64,000 bases of DNA from Arthrinium phaeospermum (Eukaryota > Ascomycota > Sordariomycetes > Amphisphaeriales > Apiosporaceae), in NCBI GenBank assembly GCA_006503535.1, contig QYRS01000011.1, positions 1,612,001 to 1,676,000 of the forward strand, given 5' to 3'. The notes beneath the pieces are model-generated. The model had not been told where the DNA came from. It searched no databases and was given only the letters and a program-made list of their open reading frames with translations. The position numbers were made by a program, and so were the translations under genes. Below are positions 18,145-29,397 of the stretch, in pieces. Positions within the stretch are counted from its first letter, which is position 1. Each line of letters begins with the position of its first letter.

Positions 18145-20532
18145 TCAGCGAAGAAATATCTGTTTTGCCCTCTCACGAGCGAATGTCTCGCCGTACACCT
18201 CGAACACGCCCACCCGGTCATAGAGGTCAGTATCAATCACATCTTCTTCATAATCTTCTTCTCCTTCGCTGCCATAACCCCCGTCGCTTCCGCCTCCAAC
18301 ACCACCACCACCCGAAGTGAGCAGTATCATTCCATAATGGACCCCCAAAGCCACCCTGTCGCTCAGGAGGCGTTCGCCGCCGTGGTGTTTTTCGCACGTA
18401 CCTGATGTGCAAAATACCGGTTCCGTCGGCCACGGCAGCGGCAGCGGCAGCACGTCCGCCGCTCGCAGCTCCAGGGTCTCGCGCTGAAGGAACGACAGCA
18501 CGACGATGCGACGGTTCTTGAGCTTTCCGGGCATCTTGACCCCTCTCCGCACATTCTCGTCGATGTCCCGCTGCTCCTTGTCGTAGATCCTGCCCAGCTC
18601 CTCCGCGAACCAGTCGGCGTCGTTGACGACGCCGCGCCCCATCAAGTTCAGGTCTTTGTCGTAGATGTAACACGGCCGGCTCCACCGCAGCGTCGGCGGA
18701 TCGTAGCCCCAGGGCTGCCCGTCTATGCCGGCGCCCAGGAAGGTCGGCCGCCCGGTGAAGCTGGCTCTCTCCAGGGCGGCGAACGCGGAGTCGGCTTCCA
18801 GGTCACGGAGCTCGGGGCCGGGAAATCCGAGGCTAGGCGCGTTCCACCGCGCACACCTGATCTCGAACCCTCGGGGCTGTTTTCCAAGAGACTTGAAATC
18901 ACGGTGGGAGCCACGCGTATTCACTGCTGCCGGGGTGCCGTCGCAGTTGCTCGTGAGGAGCTCGGTGTGGCGCCAGTGGCTGGACAGGAATGCCTTTTCG
19001 CCGTCCCAGTGTAGCCAAGACATCATATAATCGAATAGACCGGGAGTGTCATACAAATACCCCGGCAATTCGCCTAATTCGGATAGCCGGGACCGCACCA
19101 CATCGCCACACCATATTAAATCTTCCCCTGGGCGACCAATGTATAGATCAAAACTCCACGGTGAAAGGTTTAGTTTCGTTATGCCACATTGGTCATTCAG
19201 TCCTTGGAGACCGATGGATGGGTCCTCTTCCTGGCATGGATTGTGACAGCGAAAGAACACCTCGAGTAACGCAGAGTAGCTAGGTAGAGGTATTTCGTCC
19301 ACAGGGGTCGTCCAACATGGGGGGTCTAATGCATAATGTTCATGAAGTTTTTGAATGATCCCTAAGTAGGAATCTTCACTGACTGAGGGAACTTCGCCGT
19401 TCCAGGGGATCTCGCCGTCTGAGTCGAATTCAGCGTCGTGGGATTTAGTCCAGGCCTGGATGACTGCTCGACCATGAAGTGTGTCCTTGGGACTAGTGCC
19501 TCTTTTTACTTTCCGCTGCTTCTTCTTCTCAATCCGATACCCTTCGTTTCTGGTGCCTTTGGAGCCCTGCCGGGCCGCCTTCGTGGAGCCGGGCCAAGCA
19601 CCAACTTCTAGTACCGGCGGTGGCGATTCCAAAGATGGCACCGACGATACTGACCACGACTGCGGTGGCCGTCTGGGATTCGTAAACTTATTCATATAGT
19701 TCGGGAGGTTGAGGATACACCGGCGCGGATCGACATGGAGGCGATTGTATCGACTGTGGGTACAGTGGTGGGCACAAGCCCAGACGGCATCACCGTTCCC
19801 GAGACAGAAGAGCTTCCGCGGCGCGAAGAGACGATCCAGGAAAGCGCCTCGGTCCGTGAAGAACGGGTACAGGAAAAGGGCGACGTCGGGCGCTGGCGTC
19901 GGCCGGGGGTCCTCATTCCTTAAATACGTTCCGTATATCCTTTCCATCCTGTCTCCGTCCTCTTCCAGCTTCTCGATCTGAGACTTCGTCATGTGATCCT
20001 CGGGACAGTCATAATCTGGTAACGTGATACTGACTTTGGCGCCCAAGAAGGTGTTCGCATAGCCATCCACCCATCCATCATCATCATCTGTGTCCCAACG
20101 GGGGCAAAATACGTCGACCCAAAGATACCGGATCCCCAGGTCTTCGACGATCCGGACCGCGTCTTGCAGGGCCTCTTGGGGGACCAAAGATCTCGTGCCC
20201 ATGTCATCGGGAATACCATCGAGAAGGGTGCCGAAATCAATGTAAGATTGGACGAACTCCGCGGGACCACGTCGTGGGGCCATCTGGCCTCGCGCGTAGC
20301 TCAGAGTTGCCCATTCTACGGTGTCGAGGTTCGCTATCTGCGTGCGGTGAACTACTTTGAGGAGCCGTGGATCCCGGGCACTAAAACCGGCGCTCTGGAG
20401 GTCGATGAGATGAAGAGGGACTTTCGCGGGATCGCCGCGCCTGATGGTACCCGGACTCTGATTGCCCGAGCCGGCCAGGCATGTTTCCAGGGACCTGGCG
20501 GCGAAATGGGTAACGTTTACGTTGATTACCAT
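18145..20532 (-). CDS. HET-domain (heterokaryon incompatibility) protein
   Basis: Single exon, 795 aa, ATG at 20532 (MVINVNVTHFAARS). The N-terminal half carries a divergent HET domain: EWATLSYARGQ (about 72-82; the classic form is ALSYCWG), then ALQDAVRIVEDLGIRYLWVD (about 121-140), FCPRWD, and YANTFLGAKVSITLPDYD. A later DRGAFLDRLFAPRKLF block (about 231-246) matches the W/R-rich end of the domain in position. The rest is unassigned, with a Gly/acidic tract near the C-terminus (GGGGVGGGSDGGYGSEGEED). HET domains mediate non-self recognition and cell death after hyphal fusion in some fungi, but most genome copies have no known role. The usual Cys-Trp-Gly of the first motif is replaced here, so function in allorecognition is uncertain. 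The gene is isolated between two gene-poor stretches. Confidence 0.8.
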   Translation of the reverse strand: MVINVNVTHFAARSLETCLAGSGNQSPGTIRRGDPAKVPLHLIDLQSAGFSARDPRLLKVVHRTQIANLDTVEWATLSYARGQMAPRRGPAEFVQSYIDFGTLLDGIPDDMGTRSLVPQEALQDAVRIVEDLGIRYLWVDVFCPRWDTDDDDGWVDGYANTFLGAKVSITLPDYDCPEDHMTKSQIEKLEEDGDRMERIYGTYLRNEDPRPTPAPDVALFLYPFFTDRGAFLDRLFAPRKLFCLGNGDAVWACAHHCTHSRYNRLHVDPRRCILNLPNYMNKFTNPRRPPQSWSVSSVPSLESPPPVLEVGAWPGSTKAARQGSKGTRNEGYRIEKKKQRKVKRGTSPKDTLHGRAVIQAWTKSHDAEFDSDGEIPWNGEVPSVSEDSYLGIIQKLHEHYALDPPCWTTPVDEIPLPSYSALLEVFFRCHNPCQEEDPSIGLQGLNDQCGITKLNLSPWSFDLYIGRPGEDLIWCGDVVRSRLSELGELPGYLYDTPGLFDYMMSWLHWDGEKAFLSSHWRHTELLTSNCDGTPAAVNTRGSHRDFKSLGKQPRGFEIRCARWNAPSLGFPGPELRDLEADSAFAALERASFTGRPTFLGAGIDGQPWGYDPPTLRWSRPCYIYDKDLNLMGRGVVNDADWFAEELGRIYDKEQRDIDENVRRGVKMPGKLKNRRIVVLSFLQRETLELRAADVLPLPLPWPTEPVFCTSGTCEKHHGGERLLSDRVALGVHYGMILLTSGGGGVGGGSDGGYGSEGEEDYEEDVIDTDLYDRVGVFEVYGETFARERAKQIFLR

Positions 20533-23188
20533 TCTCTCCTTCGTTTGTAATCTGATTTCTGAAAATCAAAATATTGGAAAACTTTCACTTGCTCTGCGGA
20601 AAGCTTTCGGTTGAGTTTGTCGGACTTCGAGAGAGGTTTTCCCCCTTCCGAATACCTCCCACTTCACCAGCGGCCAAGACTAACATTTTGTCAGGAGACA
20701 ATAGGCCTGCCCATGCTTGCTTCCCTCGACCCCCTATCCTTTGTCCAGCTCAGGCAGACAAGTAACATGTTTGCTCGAGTCCATCAGGCGACACTCCGAA
20801 GCGGTTTGTAGGGGCCCAGGGGAAACCCCGTAGAACAATGAAGACAATGCCGCAAGCCGTCGCCTGTCACCACGCCAGGACTATCAGCCCGTAAATGGGT
20901 CGTATCTGGTCGAGGAAGCCATGTCGGATCCTAGGTATTTGCTGCGACAATGGTGAAAACAACTGACGTTGGAACACAGCCTGTCCTTGCTGCCCGGCTC
21001 ATCTGCCAGCCTTGACAAACGCGCCGCAGAGTCACCATGGCTCTTGAAGGCACCTGACATCCACGACTGCATTCCGAGTACCGACATATGCTATTCTTGT
21101 CCTGATATTCTTATGCCTTTCTTGAGCGACTTCCCCGGCCGGACAATCTGCAGCCGAGCGAGCACGTACTTTTCCCAACGGAACACGCTGAATACACACG
21201 GGCTTAGCAGTAGCAACGGCTTGTCCTACCTCGAGGAAATAGAGTACTAATTCCCCAAAAGTCACATGGTCCTAGTGTGTAGAAGTCAGGCACTACTCCA
21301 AACCCTCGGGGATAAGCCGTCAGAACTCCGTACCAGCCAGCGAGCGAGCAGCTCAACCAACACCGTCTCGCCTTCGCTCCGTCGCGCTATATCATATCCC
21401 TGCCGCACACAGTACATATGCGCGACCCCCTTCGCGCGCTTCCTCCACGGATTTACAGCAGGCATTCCCTCGGCACAAGACCCGGCGCGCGCTCGGAGGA
21501 GCTGGAAATGACGACGATCCCTCACACGTAGTCGCCCTAGGCCTTTTCGCTAGGCTCGCCCAGCCCGCCTGTTTAGGCAATCCCGGAGAACAAAGAAGGA
21601 TTCCCTCTGCAAGGCGCTACGCACCATAGCTCCTAGCTTGATGCCTGGCCCCGTTTCCACTTTCCGCCCGTGGGCTGATCGTCGCCTCTAATGATGACAT
21701 GGCCGTTCCCGGCCGAGTGGTGTCCAGAAGTGTCGTCGGGGACTAACGAGGCTAGATGGCTGCTAGATGACGCCGGGCCCATTGAAGGCCACTAGGGTCC
21801 GACTCTTGGCAAAGCAGCGTGTTTCTAAAGCAGTAGTAGATTGTACTTGGAAGAAAAATGTTTCGTGGGGTCCGAGATGTGTTCGTCCGTCCATGACGGG
21901 GGTTCAATGAGGGAAGAAACATTGTTTGGTTATTCATCCCAACTCAGATGACATCGGTACATCAAATCTAATTGACAGTCTTGACGGACATACGTCTCGA
22001 CCATGACCTCTCTAGCTAGCCCAGTTTTGTCCCTCTATCAAAAAGTAACTTCTGAATTCCCCCCTACATGATACTTAAGGCTGGTTTTCCTTGATGCACG
22101 GCGCTGCGGCGACACTGTGGTAGCATTGAGAAGTGCAGTTGATGTACATGAGACCGCCATCGCGTGTTGATTATAGACACGGCGAGTTCAAATACGAAGT
22201 GTTCAGACAATCACTTCCTTTCTTCGTGACCTGATACCACGGCACAGCCTCCTCCCAATGGTTTCGAGATGTTGTATTGATAAGAGGCTGACTAAGTGCC
22301 AACACGGGCCGGGGGATCCTCAATCCTGAGACAACCATCGCACCGGCACCCCTGCAGTAGTTCGTCGCTATGCTGAACCACTAGCCTGCTGTAGACTCGT
22401 GACCGTGACTGCAACTGAAAAAAGTGCCATCAGTCTACGTTAGGGCAATTGAAGCGTTGTTTCAACTTCAGCTCTGGCCATTCTGGGGATCGGGATATCA
22501 CCTAGCGGCGTCCCCGACTTGCGAAACCATCCTTCTGGAATCAAGACAGCCGCTACCAAGGTTAGCTTGGCAGGTTGTCATCCAATCACCCCGACGGCTT
22601 CCAATCAGAAGAAAGGCGGTTGTCGACATTGCCGTAGTCAAGCTCGGGGACGACTTGGCAGACGTTGGTGGTGTGACATGAGGCGCATGCTGGCGGCGGC
22701 GAACACAAGTCCAATGCGACCAAGCACATCATGCGCAGGAGGCGAGTGGCCATATACCAAAAAGCCTTGGTCGCGGGCGAAGAAAACAAGGAATTTGCTT
22801 CTTGCACCAGAATGACGCCATGAAGGCGCCCGGCAGATGGGGGTTGAGCCCAATGGTACTTGCTAGGCTCGGCGCCCCAAGGCCGGATCTGAGTGGGGGT
22901 TGGTGCAGGGTCCGTGTCGGATAGATGGATCCCCAGATGGTGGAAACATCGGATCGGTATGTGCTGAGATGAAAGGACGTACGATCCAAGCAGTTCGACC
23001 ACACATACGCGCACGCTATGCAAATCATGATGCCAATCCCGCAAACAGCGGTTTGTTGCATTGACAAAAACCAAGATGGGGGTGGTGTAGAGTACTATTG
23101 GTGGTAAGGGTACTGGTACCAAGAATAAGAGTAAAATCGTAAGTCTCGTATACAACAACGGTAATGCACTGTGAACTGATTCGTTTCA
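20533..23188. other. Gene-poor region
   Basis: About 2.7 kb between the HET gene and STE50. Only short open frames without family features; no repeat or RNA gene seen. Confidence 0.5.
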
Positions 23189-24784
23189 TCATATGATTCC
23201 TCCAGGAGGGTCGTACGCTACTCCACGCGCGTTGGTCGAGCTCAGGCCGGCGCTGCCTGGAGCATCTGTGTCGGCGGAGGCCGTGTTCGTTTTGCGCAAC
23301 ATGAACATGGGCTTCTTGCCCTCTTTGTCCAGTTGCTTGAAGAGAATGAGGGGCTTCTCGTCCAAGCCTAGACAGCGTTCTTGGTCGCCGTAGACAATGT
23401 ATAGTGCATATTGGTCCCAGGGCGCATTGATCTGGTACTTTCTAAGGGCGGCAGGGAGAACCTTATAGCAAGGGTCATCCATACTGACCCGGAAAGACTT
23501 GAAGATCTCCACCGAGGATGAGCCGGAGCCTGGGGTGTCTGGGGCCGGAGTCTGCATCCGACGTGGGGCCACCGGCTGCTTGGACGAAGCAGAACCAGGA
23601 TTATAGATGTGGTCGTTTTCGGCAAAAGTTGACCGTGATGACGGGGTTGGCTGGTCTGATCGATACGACCTCGAGCCTAGAGTGGCACTGCCCATTGTGG
23701 GGGGCGAAGTAGGTGATGGTATGTTGGGAGAATAGCCGGGTGATGTGGCTTGCCCGGAGCCGTTCATCGCGGCGAGGTGGGAGGAGGAGAGAACGGCTCT
23801 CTCAGCAGCGCTGGATGGATCGAGCGTTTGCTCTACCGACGGCCGCTCGTGAGTAGTCTGCATATACGAAGGAGACGCGTTCTTGGGGGTCGTACCCAGC
23901 ACAATCTTCTTTGTAGAGTACTGCCGTTTTAAGTTTCCTCCCGACGATTGAATTGACGATGGCGTCGGCGCCGGCGGAGATATGGTGGAGGACTCGTAGC
24001 TGTAGCCTGGGTTTTCCCGAGCAGATACATTGGGTAGCGGTTGTTGGGCATTCTTGGCCAGCCGCAGAGCAGGCAACATGTCCTCACGCAAACGTCTGTA
24101 ATCATCGGTTAAGCGGCGCAAGTCTTGCTCGACGAGGCTCATCCTCTCGTCTCGAAGACGCAGCTGTTCCACGAGGTGCTTGATGTCTTTTAGAGTTGCT
24201 GTCGCATATTGAGCCTCGGCTTCGGCAGCTATTTTCAGGTCCTGTCAGCTGGATTCCACAGGCGGTGTTTTCCCCTTTAGCTAGAACTTACACTGAGGCA
24301 CGTAGTGGTCGCTTTCTATGGGAATGTCTTGAGCTTTCTTCACATCGTAGACGCTCTTAAGGATGGTCAGGCGATGACCGACACTCGCCACCCCCATAGA
24401 TTTCAGGTCGTCGTGCAACAGAGCCACCAAGGCCTCGCCAACAATCTCATTTTCTGCCAGCCTTCCGTTAGCCAAGGCACGCATGCAAATAGGCGAGTTT
24501 CCAGATTACCCACCTAGGAAACGGTCCGAGTATTGCTCCAAGCCTATGGTAGCAACAAAGTCGGCGCATTCGTCGGCAGTCCACTCCGTTATGATGGTCT
24601 CAGGTAGGCGATCGGCGCTGCTCCGGTGGCCATAGGTGGTCGGAGTATGCTCGGTCGACGAACGGCCCTCGGAATCGGTGGGGGAGATTTCTGAATCGGT
24701 CGCAAGTACGGGCGAATGCAAGCTCCTCTCATACTCGTCATCAGCGTCCGACTCGGCGTAGGCGGTTCCCGAATCGAAGTTCAT
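23189..24784 (-). CDS. STE50: Ste50-like adaptor (SAM + Ras-association domains)
   Basis: Three exons: 24784-24514, 24453-24292 and 24228-23189; product 490 aa. The introns are 60 and 63 nt (GTGGGT..CAG; GTAAGT..ATAG with a CTGAC branch site). Nearer AG sites in intron 2 lead to stops; the ATAG acceptor gives HYVPQSAEAEAQYATATLKD. A SAM domain spans about 64-128, a charged coiled coil about 150-195 (HLVEQLRLRDERMSLVEQ), and a Ser/Pro-rich linker follows. The RA domain (about 385-458) has FKSFRVSMDDPCYKVLP, DQYALYIVYGDQERCLG and ILFKQLDKEGKKPMFMLRK. Ste50 bridges the MAPKKK Ste11 (via SAM) to Cdc42/Ras-type GTPases or membrane partners (via RA) in pheromone, filamentation and osmotic signalling; in moulds it is needed for fusion and, in pathogens, appressoria. 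The leader region upstream is long and low-complexity. Confidence 0.93.
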
Positions 24785-25384
24785 GGTGCCTTTTTGCGGC
24801 GGTCTCTCGGTTAGTTGATCCACGGAGCGGGACGACTATGCTCAAAATCTCGACGATGCAGGGCTGCTTTGTGGTTGCGAATGGCTGCGAACGCTGGGGA
24901 CAAAGAAAGCCCGGCCAATTGCCAATGCGAAGCAAGCAAACAGCTGGCGGACGCCGAGGCTGACTTGGACCAGTTGATAGGCACTTAGTTTTAGCAATGC
25001 CGTCGGGGTTGCTGTTGCTGGCGAAGGGGGGGCTGGTCGTGGAGAGGAGGTCGCAGCGGTGGGCAAGTTTAGGTTGGTGGTGGTGATGACTCCAAGCTTG
25101 CTTGTCTTCCTTCCTATGCAAACGGTCCGAGGCTCGAGCCGCTCTGGATGCGGGCTTGTCAAAGGGGTCTTGGGTCTTCGATTCAAATTGGCCGTACGCT
25201 CGGGTGCTCGTTGCACGATTAGATTGAGCACGTAGGCTGTGCGGGAGCTGCAGTGTGTGTGCGTGTGCTGCAGGTTGACAAATAAGTGGGATTGGGAACT
25301 GCTGTGCCGGGCGAGACTCCTAGTAAGCAGGGCTGGAGTAGAGTTGGGAAGCTATGCGGTGCTGGATCTGGGAGAGGAAGAGGG

Positions 25385-25432
25385 AGAGAGAGCGCGCGTG
25401 CGTTGCGTTGCGTGTGCGTGTGTGTGTGTATG
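25385..25432 (+). repeat. GTGT/GCGT low-complexity tract
   Basis: Purine- then TG/CG-alternating sequence ending in (GT)n. It lies about 0.6 kb upstream of the STE50 start and could be within its leader or promoter. Such tracts are often length-variable. Confidence 0.7.
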
Positions 25433-26130
25433 AGAGTAGAAAAGAGTATTGTCTCGAAATACCCTCAGAGGCGGTGCAGGCAAAGCAAGTCAAGACAAGG
25501 TAAAGCAAATCCAGAGAGCCAAGCAGCAGAAGCAACTGAGAATGAACGAATGGATCAATTCGTTCCTCTGTTACTGTAGAAGGTACAAGTACACTGTAGG
25601 TTAGCCGCTGGCAGCAGGCTGGATGCTGGTAGGTATTGGTCCTGGCTGGTACTGGCGCTGGTGCTGGTGCTGGTTGCTGTGCTGCTGCTTCACACTACCC
25701 GTTCCCTCGCTCTCACTCTCCCCCACTTTTCTGCCCTGGTCCTTGTCTTTCTTCTGTCTCTCTCTCTTTGCCCTCTTTTGCTTTTTTGCAGGTCTGATGC
25801 TTGGCATCCGTCTCCCGTTGCCCGCTCGCCCAGGGGAACTGAACTGGCTTTTTCTTCTCCCATTCCACCTCTTCTCCATCTCCCCATTCCACGTTTACCC
25901 CTGGCAAGCCTCGAGCCTGCTGTCAATGCATTGGCTGTCTACGCTCAAGGGTGGTCTCGCTAGAATCTAGGTATTCTATTTTCTACCTGCAAAGCTAGCA
26001 TCCATGGCTAGTGCGAAATGTTGGTCCCTCTTCTTAGGTTAAGTGGCCGAAGGTGCTGAACCCCCCACCAGCTTTACTGTATGGAGCCTTTGTGCTGGCA
26101 TTAAGTGCCTACTGTGATGTCTGCCATTTA

Positions 26131-26156
26131 TTGATATCAATATCGATAATGATATT
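26131..26156. promoter_or_regulatory. Cluster of GATA cores around a TTGATATCAA palindrome
   Basis: TTGATATCAA, TATCGATA and GATAATGATA lie together, giving at least five GATA/TATC cores in 26 bp on both strands. It resembles a GATA-factor (AreA/white-collar type) site cluster, 1.3 kb upstream of STE50. An AT-rich chance cluster is possible. Confidence 0.3.
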
Positions 26157-27174
26157 TCATCTGTGCTCTAGCTTCTTCCCCTTATCCTTCGAATTTCGCA
26201 ACAATCCCGTTTTTGTGAATATCTTGGCCCCAGGCCCGACGCTTTCTCCTCTTTGGTACGTAATGGATGGCCAGTGTAGCAGGGCCATTTTTGTTGGCGC
26301 CTGATTCACGGCATTGGACTTATATCCGCCCACACTCTCTCTTGTGTGGTGCCCAATTGGCTGTTGTGTCAGTGAGACAGCCGCCGCGCAACCAGATTGG
26401 ACCATTGACACTCGACGGTTTGGAGTTCTCGGTTGACAATGGATGGCATTCTCGCTTGGCCCTGCAGGAGTTTGACTTTGAAAAGGCTCCCCTTCGCTTC
26501 CCTTGCCTCCTTACAGCCGCACCAGGCATTCGATCGATATGGGTGGGCAGGCACAACGTTGTCGTGTTTGACGGTTGATATCCACCTCGCGGCAGAGAAA
26601 TCTTGGTTACATGTACTGGTCGAGAATGCGACCGTTGCAGATGGTCCATGATCCAGGGGACTTTAGTGACAGCGTGACCACCTCATTTCAACGGCTTTTC
26701 GCCATGTTACATTGGTCTCATTTGCGAGGGAATAGTTTGGCTCTCTACGATGTACGCGCTACGGACCTTTCTCCCCATTCTGTTTGTTCAGCCTGACAAG
26801 CTTGCCGCTTTTCGGAGCTCTCTCCCGCTTCGTTGGGGTTTTCTAGAACATTGTCGTGCTACTTGGCATCTGGCCCAGGGTACATAACAGAGCCTGCCGT
26901 TTGTAGACAGATATTGATATATTCGGGATATGTATTCTGGACCCTCGACTGACGGCTTCACCCATATCCGAACAGCCATGTAACCTGACGGACCGAGCAA
27001 TGATGGCCGCGAAAATTTTAGGGACGAACCCTCACTCTCCGTACCACATCGGCCTCTGTCAAGCTCCGCTGCAGTTACGCCGATAAGGCTTGTATGTGTG
27101 TCAAGCCTCAGGCTTCTTGTTTCGTCTCATGCCTCTGGGTCGGCTTCCTCATTCGGTCTCTTCACGATGGCTTC

Positions 27175-27199
27175 GAAAAGAAAAGAAAAGAAAAGAAGG
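27175..27199 (+). repeat. AAAAG microsatellite
   Basis: Four tandem copies of AAAAG with a partial fifth. No associated gene. Confidence 0.9.
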
Positions 27200-28845
27200 A
27201 GTGTGACAAGCTGCAAGGGTCGCCAGTGCGCGTGGACGATCGTCTGGTCTGACACCCCGAGGCGGCATGTCTTCTGTGTTATTGGAACAGCCGGTAATAT
27301 GTGAAACTTGTAAGACTTCCCCCCATGCGTGTTTCAACTGAAGGTCAAAAATAGCATTTTTCCCTCTGGCAGGCCACCATCTCCAGGATCTGCCAGATTC
27401 GCTCACGGCCGCTTGTCGAACGGGATAAGCAAGCAAAAACATACTGCGCGAGCCGTTGCTTAATTGGACGACCAGAGAGCGAGGATCCCCAACGCCCCCA
27501 GATGCCCTCCAAAACATCTTCTCCCTCAATAGTAGCTCGAGTATGTCAATGTCGTTCACACGCACTCACACACCTCGGTCGTGTACAGTCTCAAAGGGAA
27601 TGCTCAATGACTCGCCGCCATCGCGAGGTGGCTAGTATGTAGGTAGTGCGGCTTATTGCTTGCGACTATTTGATCGATAACGTTGCGGTTTTGAGCACTA
27701 GACAGCGGTAGAGCCCGGGTTCCTGCGTTAGGAGTTCCGCCCGCCCCCACCTCGCGATCCTATTTTCTAGTCCAGCCACTCCGTGGGCCTGCGCCATACG
27801 TGTGTCATCGTGTTCGATGATAAGACACATAAAGTTGAACGAAGTCGTCTGCATAGATCTTCAAGACGAAGGCGCACTCTGTAGCGAGTAAAGCATCAAA
27901 TGGTCCATCTGGTCTAGATTCTGATTCCTCCCTTGGCATCCTCTCTTTTGCCTCGAGCTTCCCGTCCTTTGACTCCACGGCAGATCGCGTAGCTGGGTTC
28001 GTGAGTCCAATCAGAACCCAGTCACCGTCCAATGGGGAAATGCATTGTGGGATCGCACCATGCTGCACATGCCAAGGAGGACGTTCATACCATCGGCAAG
28101 TTCCCAGGGCTCTTTTCCAGCTCAGATCAGATCCGATCGCCTCGCAACCCGACGTGGTGAACATTGCGAAACAGCTGCGAGTTCAGGCAGGTGGAGCCGC
28201 GGCCGTGAATTCCTTCTGCCGGATGAGTTAGGTAGGAAGAAGCCCTTCTAACCACTGCTGTGTATTGTTGCGAAGCGATCTCGTGCAGGCTTGCTTACTA
28301 TATTCCAGACTAGAATGCAGGCAGTGCTCGGGATCTTCTGGAAAGCCGAAACACAAGCTGTATTCATTCGAAAGCCCAATTGTTGTTATACTGGAATCCA
28401 CCCGAAGTCAATCCACTTGTCGACTTGAATTGTCTTACTAGAAAAATGTGGCTGTATCTTGGTCAGGTCTGAGATGGTTTCAGCTCGTCTGCTTTTTACT
28501 GAGGTCGTTTGCAAACACCTGGCTGTCGACTTCGGTTTCCATCACATTCCCAATCATTGGACGAGCGATGAACTCTCAGACCCGACTTGAAGACGACGTA
28601 CGCCCAGCTCACACGTGAGCCATACACTATCTAACCAATGATCATGCGTCAGAGGAATGATATAGCGTAAGGGGGCACAGGTAGAGAACCCCCATGTTTA
28701 TGAAGCCAGAACTTTTACCGGGTTAACGAACGAATTACCCATCGCGGTTTTACTTTCAAACAAACATCCCGAGTGGCCAATTGCATAAGACACAATCACT
28801 GGCTACTGTTCCAGTAGTCAAACAACTGCCGTTGCCGCAGACTAC

Positions 28846-29397
28846 CTATGCCAGACGATGAGCCCCCCGAGCCTGCAAGACGGCAGGAGGGGCCGCCGGC
28901 ATCGCCTTCTTCTCGCCATCAGACGCATCGGCGGCCAACTCCCTCTCCCAGTCTCTCTTGGCATGCCACACCTCCCTCCGCCAGGTCAGCTCGTATACCA
29001 CGTAGACGCATGCCGCAAACGTGCCCCCGAGCCAGACGAGCACCTTGCGCAGCTGGACAGCCAGTAGCAGAAGGGCGTGAAGGATCCAGAACAGCACGCT
29101 GGCGGTCACGAAGCCCCACCGCTTGAGCGCGTACCCGGTGCCGGCGAAACGGCTTCGCGACGGTAGGCCGTGGGCTGTTGTGTCGGTACGGGACGATGTT
29201 GCCGGCGCCGGCGCCGGCGATGGCAGTCGAGGTGGGGCTGGTGGCCGGCCGATCACCCGACGCTCGAATTCCTTGTACCGTTCGGACTTGCGGCAGCGGC
29301 AGTAGTACCATGCTATGCCCGCGTTCAGGTAGGTGATCAGAGCCAAGATGCCGAGTTGCTCCTCGACTGTCAAATCAACATTCAAGGGCCATGACAT
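28846..29397 (-). CDS. Uncharacterised small membrane protein
   Basis: Single exon, 183 aa, ATG at 29397 (MSWPLNVDLTVEEQ); the open frame upstream has no ATG. One hydrophobic segment lies at about 14-31 (LGILALITYLNAGIAWYY), followed by a Cys/Arg/Lys-rich turn. A Pro/Ala/Ser-rich linker (about 50-85) comes next. A long hydrophobic stretch (about 95-137) follows, probably two membrane passes (GFVTASVLFWILHALLLLAV and WLGGTFAACVYVVYELTW). The C-terminal tail is charged (RREVWHAKRDWEREL). Three passes would put the termini on opposite sides. I recognise no family, and there is no cleavable signal. It is divergent from RAE1, 0.86 kb away. The hydrophobic pattern and GC-rich third positions support a coding gene. 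Confidence 0.65.
   Translation of the reverse strand: MSWPLNVDLTVEEQLGILALITYLNAGIAWYYCRCRKSERYKEFERRVIGRPPAPPRLPSPAPAPATSSRTDTTAHGLPSRSRFAGTGYALKRWGFVTASVLFWILHALLLLAVQLRKVLVWLGGTFAACVYVVYELTWRREVWHAKRDWERELAADASDGEKKAMPAAPPAVLQARGAHRLA

Larger units (their letters stand above)
24785..28845. other. STE50 leader/promoter and gene-poor region
   Basis: About 4.1 kb. The first 1.1 kb upstream of STE50 is full of low-complexity sequence (TG/CG-rich at 25385-25432; CT- and T-rich around 25735-25795). A cluster of GATA cores lies at 26131-26156 and an AAAAG microsatellite at 27175-27199. A 119-codon minus-strand frame (28164-27805) starts with ATG but matches no family I know. No gene is assigned. 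Confidence 0.5.

Noticed and set aside
16722..20532. Secondary-metabolite or toxin-antitoxin type cluster around the HET gene
   Set aside because: No backbone synthase, P450, transporter or regulator is present nearby. Only the HET gene and a small secreted gene can be supported.
27805..28164. 119-codon minus-strand ORF starting with ATG
   Set aside because: No recognisable family, no signal peptide or splice partner, and isolated in a gene-poor region. It may be a pseudogene or chance frame.
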